Positions 8,906 to 18,056 of a DNA stretch of 64,000 nucleotides are shown piece after piece (position 1 is the first letter of the stretch; each line of letters begins with the position of its first letter). Source of the DNA: Dongshaea marina (GTDB lineage Bacteria; Pseudomonadota; Gammaproteobacteria; Enterobacterales; Aeromonadaceae); contig NZ_CP028897.1 in assembly GCF_003072645.1 (NCBI RefSeq), positions 1,873,658 through 1,937,657 on the forward strand. Reading direction: 5' to 3'. Made by a program: the position numbers and the translations under genes. The notes under the pieces were generated by a model that saw only the letters and a list, made by a program, of their open reading frames with translations, was not told where the DNA came from and did no database searches.

Positions 8906-9826
8906 ATGGATAACTCAATTGAACGCATCTGTGTGGTTGGTGCAGGCTTCATGGGATCACAAATTGCCCTATATTGTGCCAGTCATGGTCATGATGTTTG
9001 GGTCTATGATCATAGCCCGGATGCCCTGCAGAAGGCTGATCTGACGTTTCGGGAAATTTTAGCCCACCGTAGTGAACAAGAGCTACTGGAGGAGGAGCCT
9101 GCAGAGATACTGGCGAGACTGCATATCATTGATAGCCTGCACCTGGCGGTATCGGATGCGGATCTGGTGATTGAATCCGTTCCCGAGAAACTTGTCCTCA
9201 AGCAGCGGGTATTTGCCGATCTGGATGCGCTGGTGCCGGAGCACTGCATCCTGGCCACCAACAGTTCGGCTATCTGTGTGAGTCAGTTGGAGCCGAGTGT
9301 CAAGTTGAAAGAGCGGATCGTCAACATGCATTTTTATCCGCCGATCTGGCAACGGCCCATGGTTGAAATCATGGGAACAGATAACACCAAACCCGAGTGT
9401 ATCAAGCAGCTCAGGGACTTTTGCTGCCAGCTTAACCTGACCCCGCTGATGGTGAGTAAAGAGAGTATGGGGTTTATTTTCAACCGGGTTTGGCATGCGA
9501 TCAAGCGTGAGTGCCTGCAACTGGTTGATGAGGGGGTGTGTAGCTTTCAGGACGTGGATCGGGCCTGGATGATTGCGACTCGCTCTCCCATTGGTCCCTT
9601 TGGGATGATGGATATGGTTGGTCTGGATGTGGTGCAGGATATCGAGCTGCTCTATTTTGAAAAATCAGCTGATCCGGCAGATGCTCCCTGTGCTCTGCTA
9701 AAGGAGAAAATCAAGCGCGGAGAGCTGGGGATCAAGGTGGGGCGTGGTTTTTACCAGTATCCCCAGCCCGAGTTTCAAAGGGTCGATTGGCTGACCGGAG
9801 GGGACTCCTCCCCAAAAAAACCTTAG
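8906..9826 (+). CDS. 3-hydroxyacyl-CoA dehydrogenase family protein
   Basis: A 306-residue NAD-dependent dehydrogenase of the 3-hydroxybutyryl-CoA/3-hydroxyacyl-CoA family. The dinucleotide fold is VVGAGFMGSQIALYCASHGHDVWVYD. ILATNSSAICVSQL contains the family 'TNTSS'-like substrate loop, and NMHFYPPIWQRPMVEI holds the catalytic His. Then come the helical C-terminal domain (SMGFIFNRVWHAIKREC) and GIKVGRGFYQYP at the end. The substrate could be a hydroxyacyl-CoA or a related hydroxy acid (gulonate or carnitine dehydrogenases share the fold). Start ATG 8906 has GGGAGG 5 bases upstream. No other beta-oxidation gene is nearby. Confidence 0.82.
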   Translation: MDNSIERICVVGAGFMGSQIALYCASHGHDVWVYDHSPDALQKADLTFREILAHRSEQELLEEEPAEILARLHIIDSLHLAVSDADLVIESVPEKLVLKQRVFADLDALVPEHCILATNSSAICVSQLEPSVKLKERIVNMHFYPPIWQRPMVEIMGTDNTKPECIKQLRDFCCQLNLTPLMVSKESMGFIFNRVWHAIKRECLQLVDEGVCSFQDVDRAWMIATRSPIGPFGMMDMVGLDVVQDIELLYFEKSADPADAPCALLKEKIKRGELGIKVGRGFYQYPQPEFQRVDWLTGGDSSPKKP

Positions 9827-9986
9827 GGCCGGTAACGCTTTAAGCCTGAGGTAATATCCAGCATAAGGGAGACCCAGCTCTCTGTACCCGGCTTCACTTG
9901 GGAGTGTCCTCTCTGAGTGCTATAGTTCCTCGCTCATTCTTATCCGTACGGATACAAACCTAAATACAGATAGTGAGAAGGGATCT

Positions 9987-10733
9987 ATGAGCCAATTTGA
10001 GCAACCGATTGTGGCTGATTATCAGCAGGCCACCGAGCAAGAGTGTATAGCACTTTGTGAGCAGCAGGAGCTGGTGACTCTGCCTGAACATCCACGTTGG
10101 CGGTTGGAAAACTCATACTATCGGGTGGGGCTCGATGGGGCATTGCCTTTGATGTGGGTTCGCCGCTCGGTATTAGAGCGACTGTACCGGATGCTTGAAT
10201 TGATCCCTGAATCTCAGGGGATCCTTATTTTCGATACCTACCGTAATGGCGCCACCTCTCTGGCCATTTTTGAGCATATCCGGGACTCCATCTGGCGGGA
10301 ACATAGTGACTGGGATCTGCAGCAGGTCGAGAGTTATACCCGTAAATTCTGTGCTCACCCGACGGATAAGGGTCATTACGCCATCCCTCCCCATAAGAGT
10401 GGCGGTGCCATCGATCTGGCGCTGTTTGAGCTCAAAACCGGCAAGATGCTTGATTATGGTTGTGAGTTTGATGATTTAACTCAGGTTGCCCAGACCCGTT
10501 TTTTTGAGACATCCTGGTCTGAGGAGCTCCCCTTTAGTGAAAAACGCTGGCTTGAGGCACAGAAAAACCGGCGCACCCTGTTTAATATGATGAAAACACT
10601 TGGGTTTGCCAATTACCAGGGGGAGTGGTGGCACTATGATCTGGGGGACTGTATCTGGGCAGAGCTAAGGAACGCGGGACAATGGCTCTATCAGGACGCC
10701 GCAGAGTTGCTGGCTGAGACACAGGCCGTATAA
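9987..10733 (+). CDS. VanX/DdpX-like D-alanyl-D-alanine dipeptidase (M15D)
   Basis: A 248-residue zinc dipeptidase of peptidase family M15D. The zinc and catalytic residues keep the VanX spacing: H136 and D143 in PPHKSGGAIDL, E213 and H216 in GEWWHYD, with R86 in DTYRNG matching the VanX arginine. There is no signal peptide, so it should act in the cytoplasm. In E. coli the homologue DdpX frees D-Ala from D-Ala-D-Ala, while VanX does so for vancomycin resistance. No vanH or vanA partner is present, so a peptidoglycan recycling or starvation role is the likelier reading. It is followed after 21 bases by the DUF924 gene and probably shares its transcript. Confidence 0.88.
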   Translation: MSQFEQPIVADYQQATEQECIALCEQQELVTLPEHPRWRLENSYYRVGLDGALPLMWVRRSVLERLYRMLELIPESQGILIFDTYRNGATSLAIFEHIRDSIWREHSDWDLQQVESYTRKFCAHPTDKGHYAIPPHKSGGAIDLALFELKTGKMLDYGCEFDDLTQVAQTRFFETSWSEELPFSEKRWLEAQKNRRTLFNMMKTLGFANYQGEWWHYDLGDCIWAELRNAGQWLYQDAAELLAETQAV

Positions 10734-10754
10734 AGATTGAGCTGGGAGAACGAT

Positions 10755-11294
10755 ATGGATTATTTGGCGGTTCTTAAGTTCTGGTTTGAGGAGTGTACTC
10801 CCAAGCAGTGGTTTGACAAGGACCCGGCATTTGATGCACTGATTAATGAGCGTTTTGGACATATCCACCGTGCCGCCGCAGCGGGGGAGCTTTCCCGCTG
10901 GAGGGGCCATGCCAAGGGACGGCTGGCTGAGGTGATCGTGCTGGATCAGTTTTCCCGTAACATCTATCGCGATAAGCCCCAGGCTTTTGCTTATGATGGG
11001 ATGGCACTCATCCTTGCCCAGGAAGCCCTGCGCCGTGGGATCGCGGTTGAGCTTGAGCGGGTCGAGCGCCAGTTCCTGTATATGCCATTCATGCACAGTG
11101 AGTCGGCCGCGATCCATGAGCATGCGCTGCTGATCTTTGATGAGGTCGGGATGGAGTCGACGCTCGAATATGAAAAGCGCCACAAGGCGATTATCGACAG
11201 GTTTGGCCGTTACCCTCACCGTAACGCCATTGTGGGTCGGGAGTCGACTGCTGAGGAGCTGGCTTTTTTACAAGAGCCGGGCTCTTCATTTTAA
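10755..11294 (+). CDS. DUF924 family protein
   Basis: A 179-residue soluble protein of the DUF924 family, seen from the opening VLKFWFEECTPKQWFDKDPAFDALI, the GRLAEVIVLDQFSRNIYRD block and the closing RFGRYPHRNAIVGRESTAEELAFL. Several family members are annotated as hypothetical with a tetratricopeptide-like helical fold; the reaction or partner is unknown. Start ATG 10755 has GGGAG 7 bases upstream. It lies directly downstream of the dipeptidase gene, same strand. Confidence 0.85.
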   Translation: MDYLAVLKFWFEECTPKQWFDKDPAFDALINERFGHIHRAAAAGELSRWRGHAKGRLAEVIVLDQFSRNIYRDKPQAFAYDGMALILAQEALRRGIAVELERVERQFLYMPFMHSESAAIHEHALLIFDEVGMESTLEYEKRHKAIIDRFGRYPHRNAIVGRESTAEELAFLQEPGSSF

Positions 11295-11300
11295 ACAAAA

Positions 11301-11327
11301 GGGCGAAAGCCATGGCGGCTATCGCCC
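11301..11327 (-). terminator. terminator of the small gene at 11350
   Basis: GGGCGA (11301-11306) and TCGCCC (11322-11327) pair, with AGCC/GGCT adding to the stem. Read on the reverse strand the stem runs into TTTTGTTT, so it serves the leftward gene. It also lies just past the DUF924 stop. Confidence 0.7.
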
Positions 11328-11349
11328 TATCTCAGGGATATAACCAGGG

Positions 11350-11553
11350 TTAGTGGAGCTGTGGTGGAGCGCTCAGATGTTTTCCTGAGACCACGACAGA
11401 TCCAAGCTCTGCCTGAAACTCTATCACTTCATGTTTCGAATGATGGGTGATGGCAACCAGGTAGTTGGCCAGGATTGGAGCCAGTTCATCGGGGCCATTC
11501 TCTTCGGCAAACTGCTCGATAACATCCATCAACTGTTCCGCGGTTACTTTCAT
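11350..11553 (-). CDS. 67-residue protein of unknown function
   Basis: A short acidic protein, MKVTAEQLMDVIEQFAEEN at the N-terminus, predicted as a helix, then DELAPILANYLVAITHHSK and a C-terminal strand EFQAELGSVVVSG. GGAGG lies 8 bases before the ATG and a terminator follows the stop, so I take it as a real gene. I do not recognise the family. It stands alone between convergent DUF924 and the divergent cell-wall hydrolase gene. Confidence 0.65.
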   Translation of the reverse strand: MKVTAEQLMDVIEQFAEENGPDELAPILANYLVAITHHSKHEVIEFQAELGSVVVSGKHLSAPPQLH

Positions 11554-11766
11554 GATGCTACCTCCATAAGATCGGGCCTGTAACCATCCTATCAGCTTTC
11601 CCGGGATTCACGTATCTAAATCATCGGCATACAGTCAGCTTGCTCATTGATTGAGCAGGGAAACGCAAGGTAGGGGGAATTTATGCTGGTGTTTTCGAAA
11701 AGGGATCCCAGGATTGGAGCGAGGTGGTAGATTATGCTACTCAGAAACTCTGAAAAGGAATTGAGA

Positions 11767-12272
11767 ATGGATTTGATACCGATGAAGCGACTCTGGGCTG
11801 CCGGCGTGTTGCTGCTGATATCGCACACTGTTTTTGCCTCCCAGAGGGTCTCCCTGCCGGTGACTAACCTCTTTAAGTCTCCGGCACTGGAAAGTCCTGT
11901 GGTCTCTCAGGCCCTCTATGGGGAGAAAATCCGGGTGCTTCAAACCAAGCCTCACTGGCTGTATGTCGAAACACCGGATCAATACCGTGGCTGGGTGGCG
12001 CGTTCGGCCGTAGCACAAACAGATCACTATTATAAGAACTCACAGCCTCTGACCACGGCCAACCGTCAGGTTCATATCTATCAAACTCCCAGCACCGCTC
12101 AGCACAAACCCTTGCTCACGCTGCCCTTCGGTGTAGAGCTGGCGGCTCAGGGAAGCTCTTTGCAGGGACAGCAGCGCTGGATTGAAGTGAAACTACTGGA
12201 TGGCAAAAAGGCCTGGATACAGAGGGGGATATCCACCCGGGGCGCTACAATCTTTCGATTCCACAGATGGTA
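11767..12272 (+). pseudogene. SH3/NlpC-P60 cell-wall hydrolase, 5' part, split by IS21 element
   Basis: This is the N-terminal part of a secreted peptidoglycan hydrolase. Start ATG 11767 has AAGGAA just upstream. A signal peptide is clear (KRLWAAGVLLLISHTVFA, cleaved before SQRV). Two SH3b-like repeats follow: VTNLFKSPALESPVV..GEKIRVL...LYVETPDQYRGWVARS, then VHIYQTPSTAQHKPLLTLPFGVELA...RWIEVKLLDGKKAWIQRG. The catalytic part continues at 14905 beyond the inserted element. The frame also slips inside a five-G run at 12234-12238: one more G gives IQRGDIHPGRYNLSIPQM, which joins in frame to the right part. Restored, the gene would encode 295 residues. Confidence 0.85.
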
Positions 12273-12291
12273 TGCGTTTTTTGGTCCATCG

Positions 12292-12367
12292 CGATCACCC
12301 AATAAGATCGATAGCGATCACTGAATAATATCGATCGCGATCGCTCAATAATATCGATGGCGATCAC
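12292..12367 (+). repeat. tandem 23-bp transposase-binding repeats at IS21 left end
   Basis: Three 23-base units start at 12292, 12315 and 12338 (CGATCAC/GC..AATAA.ATCGAT), and a partial unit starts at 12361. An inverted copy (ATTATTGGGTGATCG) lies near 12389-12403. Two matching units in the opposite sense lie at the right end (about 14851-14880). IS21 elements carry such multiple terminal repeats. Confidence 0.8.
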
Positions 12368-12506
12368 TTTTGAGTTTTATATTATTGGGTGATCGGCATG
12401 AATATTATGCAGTCCCGACCGAAATGTTATTCATTTCAACTCCCGTTTCGCAGGTGTTTTTTTAACCGGCTATGCTCTCTGTTTGACCTCGAGCGGAGAG
12501 CCAGCC

Positions 12507-14054
12507 ATGCCAACGGTGCATATCACCATGCGAAAACTCAAAGAGATCCTCAGACTCAAGTACCAAGGCGGCCTGAGTCACCGCCAGATCGCAAGCAGCC
12601 TGTCTGTGTCTCCGTCGACTGTGTCCAATTACTGCAAAAGGGCCCAACAGATGGGGCTATGCCAATGGCCTCTGCCTGCTGAGTGGGATGAAGAGCGGCT
12701 GCGCCGTGAGTTCCTTGAGACCCGGATCACGGTTCGTCAGACACCTCCTCTGCCGGATTGGGCCGTGGCCCATCAGGAGCTCAGACGCAAAGGGATGACG
12801 CTACAACTCCTGTGGGAGGAGTATGCTGAGCGACATCCCAAGAACCACTACAGCTATAACCATTACTGCATGCGTTATCGTGAGTGGCGTAAATGCCAGT
12901 CTCCCTCAATGCGTCAGAGCCATAAAGCCGGTGAAAAACTGTTTGTTGATTACTGCGGTCCAACCGTGCCCATCGTGGATCCGAGGACTGGGGAGGAGCG
13001 TCGGGCTCAGATCTTTGTCGCTGTGATGGGTGCATCCAGCTACACCTACGCCGATGCAACCTTGAGTCAGGGGCTGGAAGACTGGGTGATGAGCCATAAA
13101 CGGGCCTTCGAATTTCTGGGGGGAGTACCAGAGATGATCGTTCCGGATAATCTCAAAAGCGGAGTCAGTAGAGCGTGTCGCTACGAGCCAGATCTCAATC
13201 CTACCTATCAGCAGCTGGCTGCACACTATGGTGTTGCAGTGCTTCCTGCCCGTCCTTACAAGCCCAAAGATAAAGCCAAGGCTGAGGTGGGCGTGCAGAT
13301 CGTTGAGCGCTGGATCCTGGCAAAACTGCGCCATGAGACCTTCTTCAGTCTGGCTCAGCTAAACCAGCGGATCGGGGCTCTGCTCACCGAGTTGAACAAT
13401 CGCCCGTTCAAGAAGCTGCCGGGAAGCCGTAAATCACAGTTTGAATTGCTAGACAAACCGGTGCTCAAATCGCTGCCTCAAAACCCCTATCAGTTCACCC
13501 GGGTGAAGGCGGTTCGGGTTCATATCGACTATCACATCGAGCTCGACAAGCACTACTACTCGGTTCCCTATACCCTGCTCAAACGCAAGCTTGAAGCGCA
13601 TATCTGCGACAACCTGGTACGGATCTATCATGGTGGTCGCTGTGTCGCGACACATCCACGCAGCTATCAGCAGGGAGGGCAAACCACCCACCCCGATCAT
13701 ATGCCGGTCGCACACCAAAAGCAGATGCAATGGACCCCGGGACGCTTTCTGAACTGGGCTCAGGAGATAGGCCCCTCCACGCTTGCGGTGATCAAACAGC
13801 TGCTCTACCGAAAGTCCCACCCGGAGCTTGGATATCGGGCCAGCCTTGGGATCCTCAACCTGGAAAAGCGATATGGACGCCCCCGCTTAGAAGCGGCCTG
13901 CCAGCGAGCAGACCGAACGGGCGTTTACTATCAGAAAGGGATCCGCTCCATCCTGGAAAAGGGGCTGGATGGCCAGCCACTGCCCGAAACTCAGCCGGAT
14001 CGTCTGGCGGAGCTCACTCACCTCAATATCCGTGGCTCAGGCTACTATCACTAA
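12507..14054 (+). CDS. istA: IS21-family transposase IstA
   Basis: A 515-residue DDE recombinase. Its N-terminal helix-turn-helix is LSHRQIASSLSVSPSTVSNYCKRA (about 23-46). The integrase-type catalytic core has D148 (LFVDYCG), D214 (VPDNLKSG) and E260 (DKAKAEV), and a C-terminal Mu-like beta-barrel region follows (HYYSVPYTLLKRK). GGAGAG precedes ATG 12507. IstA cuts and joins the element ends and works with IstB, whose gene starts 9 bases after the stop. All catalytic residues are present and the frame is intact. Confidence 0.95.
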   Translation: MPTVHITMRKLKEILRLKYQGGLSHRQIASSLSVSPSTVSNYCKRAQQMGLCQWPLPAEWDEERLRREFLETRITVRQTPPLPDWAVAHQELRRKGMTLQLLWEEYAERHPKNHYSYNHYCMRYREWRKCQSPSMRQSHKAGEKLFVDYCGPTVPIVDPRTGEERRAQIFVAVMGASSYTYADATLSQGLEDWVMSHKRAFEFLGGVPEMIVPDNLKSGVSRACRYEPDLNPTYQQLAAHYGVAVLPARPYKPKDKAKAEVGVQIVERWILAKLRHETFFSLAQLNQRIGALLTELNNRPFKKLPGSRKSQFELLDKPVLKSLPQNPYQFTRVKAVRVHIDYHIELDKHYYSVPYTLLKRKLEAHICDNLVRIYHGGRCVATHPRSYQQGGQTTHPDHMPVAHQKQMQWTPGRFLNWAQEIGPSTLAVIKQLLYRKSHPELGYRASLGILNLEKRYGRPRLEAACQRADRTGVYYQKGIRSILEKGLDGQPLPETQPDRLAELTHLNIRGSGYYH

Positions 14055-14063
14055 GGATCAAAG

Positions 14064-14819
14064 ATGACAGAACAACTCAAACAGCAACTTCGGGAGCTGA
14101 AACTAAGTGGTATCCGGGATGCCCTGGAAAGGCAACATCAGCAACCCGGGCACTACCAGGAACTCGGGTTCGAAGAGCGACTCAGCCTGCTGCTGGAGCA
14201 GGAGCTGACGGATCGGTCTCAGCGGCGGATCGAGCGCCTTATCAAGCAGGCCCGATTCCGGCTGCAGGCAAATCTGGAGCAACTGGATTATCGAAGTGAT
14301 CGCGGCTTGCATAGAGCCCAGATCCGCTCACTGGCAGAGGGATACTGGCTTAGCCTGGGGCAGACTCTGATCCTGACCGGGGCGACCGGGTGCGGGAAAA
14401 CCTATCTGGCCTGCGCCCTGGGCCATCACTTCTGTCTGCAGGGACTCGGGGTTCGCTACTTCCGGTTTAAAGAGCTGCTGGAGCAACTGCAGCTGGCTCA
14501 GGCTGATGGCAGCTATCGAAAGCTGATGGTTCAGTTGAGAAACACGCCGCTTCTGATCCTCGATGACTGGGGACTGGAGTCGCTGAATGCGCTTCAGCGT
14601 AGCGATCTACTGGAGTTAATCGATGCTCGCCATGGTCACGGAGCCACACTGATCGGCAGCCAGCTTCCGCTGGAGCACTGGCACACAATGATCGGTGAAT
14701 CAACCCATGCGGATGCGATCCTGGATCGTCTGGTTCATGGAGCGATCCGTGTAGAATTATGCGGAGAATCGATGAGAAAAATCACCGCAGAGTTGACGGA
14801 TGCCGATCACTCAGGGTAA
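14064..14819 (+). CDS. istB: IS21-family helper ATPase IstB
   Basis: A 251-residue DnaC-like AAA+ ATPase that picks the target and assists IstA. Walker A is GATGCGKT at 106-113 and Walker B is LLILDDWG. The N-terminal helical part binds DNA and partners (MTEQLKQQLRELKLSGIRDAL). The C-terminal sensor region has DRLVHGAIRVELCGESMRK. It is the second gene of the istAB unit, 9 bases after istA, and appears intact. Confidence 0.95.
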   Translation: MTEQLKQQLRELKLSGIRDALERQHQQPGHYQELGFEERLSLLLEQELTDRSQRRIERLIKQARFRLQANLEQLDYRSDRGLHRAQIRSLAEGYWLSLGQTLILTGATGCGKTYLACALGHHFCLQGLGVRYFRFKELLEQLQLAQADGSYRKLMVQLRNTPLLILDDWGLESLNALQRSDLLELIDARHGHGATLIGSQLPLEHWHTMIGESTHADAILDRLVHGAIRVELCGESMRKITAELTDADHSG

Positions 14820-14904
14820 AAAATAACCCAGTCTGTGAGACGGGATGTTGAGGTGATCGACATCATATTATTCGGTGATCGCCATCGCGATAATACGCAT
14901 GGTA

Positions 14905-15285
14905 AGCCTGTCGACCCGCTTTATCGGAACCCCCTATACCTGGGGAGGGAGCTCTAGCTTTGGTTTTGATTGTTCAGGTTTTGTGCAGCAGATGTATAAA
15001 ACCATGGGGGTTATCCTGCCACGCGACTCTGGCCCCCAGGCCCAGTGGAAGGGTTTTCTATCGGTAAAACGCAACGCTTTGCATCCGGGTGATCTGCTGT
15101 TTTTTGGCAAGGACAGAGTGACCCATGTGGGGATGTTCCTCAAAAAGCAGCACGACAAATTGCTGTTTATCGATGCCACCGTCTCCGATAACCAGGGAAA
15201 AAATGCCCCCTACCTGCAACTCAGTGATCTGAATGCAACGTATTGGAGCAAGCTCTATCTGGGCGCGAGGCGCCTGAAATCCTGA
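14905..15285 (+). pseudogene. NlpC/P60 catalytic domain, 3' part of the split hydrolase
   Basis: This is the C-terminal catalytic domain severed from the SH3 part at 11767-12272. It holds the cysteine-peptidase motif FDCSGFVQQ and the His-bearing DRVTHVGMFL that complete an NlpC/P60 active site, after the family lead-in STRFIGTPYTWGGSS. NlpC/P60 enzymes cut D-Glu-mDAP bonds in stem peptides. The insertion end plus the duplicated target creates a new ATG at 14899-14901 in frame with this domain, so an unsecreted fragment might be made from a promoter in the element. It ends before a strong terminator. Confidence 0.85.
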
Positions 15286-15292
15286 TAACAGT

Positions 15293-15321
15293 CCCAAAAT
15301 GGCGCTAAGCGCCATTTTGGG
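15293..15321. terminator. strong hairpin between convergent nlpC and oppA
   Basis: CCCAAAATGGCGC pairs perfectly over 13 bp with GCGCCATTTTGGG around TAA. The A/T-rich arms suit termination in both directions. Confidence 0.85.
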
Positions 15322-15338
15322 GCTCCCGAGAAGCGGAT

Positions 15339-16975
15339 TCAGGAGTGGGCCTTGATGTAGAGATCTTTTGAGTAACGCATCCCCATGGGGTTAAAGGAGT
15401 AGCCACCCACGTAAGATTTGACCAGCTTGTTTCCACCCGAGCCATAGATACCGGTCATCGGGAACTGCCGCTCTATGATGGCTTCCGCTTGCTGATAATC
15501 TTTAATGCGACGCTTTTCATTATTGGTTGCTCTTGCATCATCGAGCAGTTTGTCAAAAGCAGGATCACACCAGCCGGCACTATTGTTGCCATCAGAGCAG
15601 CGCATGATCCCAAGGAAGGTGGCTGGGTCGTTAAAGTCTGCCGACCAGCCCATGGAGACCACCTCGAACTGGCCATGATTGACTCTATCCAGAAATGTTT
15701 TCCACTCCAGATTGTCGTAGCTGATCTTCACCATGGGGCCGAAAGCCTGCTGCCACATCGCGCCCATGGCAACATTCAAGCGTTTTACCGATGGCGTCTT
15801 GGTGTAGGTGGTGTGAAAGACCAGGGGTGGCTGGCGCTGTAGCCCGCTTCTTTCAGCAGCTTTCTGGCTTTTTGATCCCTCTGCTTTTGGGTCCATTGTG
15901 ACCATGGCAGCTTAGGGGCAATAAAGTCGTGGGTAATAAGGGGGGTAAAGCTATAGGCGGCTTGATAGCCTACATCCATCAACACATCTTTGACAATTAC
16001 CTCCCTGTCGATGGCATAGGAGAGGGCTCTGCGCACCCTGACATCATTAAAGGGTGGTTTGCGGGTATTAAAAGAGAGGTAGTTGACGGTTAAGCTTGGG
16101 GAGTGGTGAAGCTCCTGGGGATAGAGCTTTTTCATCCGGTGTACCTGCATGGCCGGAACACTTGTGACATCGACACCTCCGGCCATAAAGCGGTTGATTC
16201 CCGCCTGCTCATCGGTAATCGGCAGGTAATCGACCTCCTGAACAACAGTGTTGTTGTGATCCCAGTATTCCGGGTTAGGTTTTAGGACTATTTTTTCATT
16301 CACCACCCAGTTATCGAGCTTATAGGCGCCATTACTCACCATGTGTTCGGGACGGGTCCAGTGATCACCCCATTTAGAGATGATTCGCTCGGGAACCGGG
16401 GAGAAGATATGGTGTTGCAGCATTTGCACGAAGTAGGAGACGGGCTGAGCCAGGGTTACTTGCAGCGTGTGTGCATTGATGGCTTTGACACCTAAAGTTT
16501 CTGGTGATTTTTTACCGTCGATAATTGCCTGAGCGTTTTTCAGGTTGGCCATAGCGACATAGCCGGCATAGGGGGCGGCGGTGTTAGGATCAACGGCGCG
16601 CCGCCATGAATAAACAAAATCTTCGGCTGTGACCGGGGATCCATCAGACCAGCGGGCATCTTCTCTGAGGTGAAAGGTATAAGTCTTACCATCTTTGCTG
16701 ACGTGCCAATCTTTAGCAACTCCGGGTCTGACTCCACCCTCAGGTGAGGCAATAACCAGTCCCTCAAACAGATCATTGTCGATAGTGCCGCCGTATAGTC
16801 CGGATACTTTCTGGGGATCGAGAGATTGGGGTTCAGCATCATTATTGATGTGAATCACTTGCTCTTTGGCAAGCTTAACTCCGGAGGGAACTTCGGCAGC
16901 ATGAACGAGTTGCAATGAGCATAGGCTTGCTCCTGCGATCAGCACAGAGGCTGTAGCCCGATTGAAATGAAACAT
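15339..16975 (-). CDS. oppA: oligopeptide-binding protein OppA, one frame slip in current sequence
   Basis: A family-5 periplasmic peptide-binding protein. Signal peptide MFHFNRATASVLIAGASLCS...HAAEVPSG, then EPQSLDPQKVSG, YGGTIDNDLFEGL, GKTYTFHLREDARWSDG and YAIDREVIV, all typical of OppA. The frame breaks at a GGGG run (15824-15827): adding one C on the coding strand turns SASHPWSF into SASHPLVFHTTYTKT and gives 545 residues, the normal OppA length (about 543), ending near MRYSKDLYIKAHS. I therefore suspect a sequencing slip rather than a dead gene. No oppBCDF lies beside it, so it may pair with a remote transporter or act alone like MppA. A strong terminator follows. Confidence 0.88.
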
Positions 16976-18056
16976 AGTGGCTCCTTGGTAAAGGTCCCTG
17001 TCACAGCATGGGTCGGGATGAAGGCTATTTATCGATATTCTCAGAGCGTGTGATAGAGAAATTTATCTCATAAATGCACAGGCATGTAGTATGAATTATT
17101 AGATATCATGCCGGTAAACAAGCTGAATGTTTTTTTCGGTGAACTCCATGGATAAAAAATCATTCACGATGGCGACTTGATTGCTGGCATAACCTATACA
17201 TATAACGCGCTCTGTTTAACCTCCTAGAAACTAACATAGTGATATCTTATTAATCAACAAGTAAACGACGGGTTACAAACCGTTACTCTTTAGTGGAGGT
17301 CAGTGCTAAGTCTTGTTTTTTATTTTGATCGTTAGACTAGAGGTGAGTTATTTCAGGTTTCCTAATAAAGAAGTGGCGTTTGCAAATACTTTTGTTATTC
17401 ATTCAGTTACTCCGCTGAGGATGATGGGAATAAAAGTTTATTCATAGAGTATTACAGAACTAAATTCGAATGATATTTAATTCGTCATTTGGTGTTGCGA
17501 ATGCGGTCCTTATCACGGTCTGGTGTCTATTGTGTTGATATTTAAAGGGTATTTAATTCGGTCATTAGGGTTTTTGCTATTGGATATCGGGGGTTGGCTT
17601 ATGGATTCAGAGGTGGAGGCTCTGGTTAAAATTTAACTTGCTCTATAGTTGTTTACTTTCATAAATATGTGATTGATATCAAATTTTCATTGAACGCATT
17701 TTTTTCCAGTGATAGGGTTAATTAGCTCATGACAGAACATGACATGCAGCTGAAGATATAAAACTGTAAGAGGGAGCTTAATTAAGGTGCTATAACTGCA
17801 TTTCAGAGGTTTATTTTTTCACTGTTTCATATGATGGGCCATGCTTTATTCATGGATCTTTTCATATAGGTATATCCTATTCATCATGATTCGATACAAA
17901 TATGCCATTTATCTGATGGCTCTTTGAGTGTGCCAAAAATCTGAGTGCTTCACCTTTTCGGGGTATATCCGGTACAGGGAATAATAAAAACGGGAATAAA
18001 GAACCCGAAATAATTAGATCTTTTTTTGTTTAATTGTTTCTTTAGGTGACAGATCT
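16976..18056. other. long AT-rich intergenic region upstream of oppA and the porin
   Basis: Over 1 kb without a credible gene, markedly AT-rich. It must hold the oppA promoter on the left and the porin promoter on the right. A partial CRP-like sequence (TGTGATTGATATCAAA, 17668-17683) is the only motif I can point to. I see no RNA gene, terminal repeats or ORF remnant. Confidence 0.5.

Larger units (their letters stand above)
12273..14899 (+). mobile_element. complete IS21-family insertion sequence
   Basis: The 2627-bp element begins TGCGT at 12273 and ends ACGCA at 14899. Its outer ends are imperfect inverted repeats about 27 bases long that share TGCGT.TT and CGATCACC.AATAA. The target TGGTA is present on both sides (12268-12272 and 14900-14904). 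Inside are istA and istB in the usual order and several extra copies of the CGATCAC repeat at both ends, as expected for IS21 transposase binding. Both genes look intact, so it may still move. It sits in the cell-wall hydrolase gene. Confidence 0.95.

Noticed and set aside
9987-10733. vancomycin-resistance reading of the VanX-like gene
   Set aside because: No vanH, vanA or regulator nearby, and Gram-negative DdpX homologues have a D-Ala-D-Ala turnover role.
12507-14819. phage or Tn7-type reading of the istA/istB pair
   Set aside because: Terminal repeats, 5-bp duplication and gene order fit a plain IS21 element with no cargo.
17668-17683. CRP-like TGTGATTGATATCAAA upstream of the porin
   Set aside because: Second half-site matches at only three of five bases and it lies 375 bases from the start; kept only as a note in the intergenic entry.
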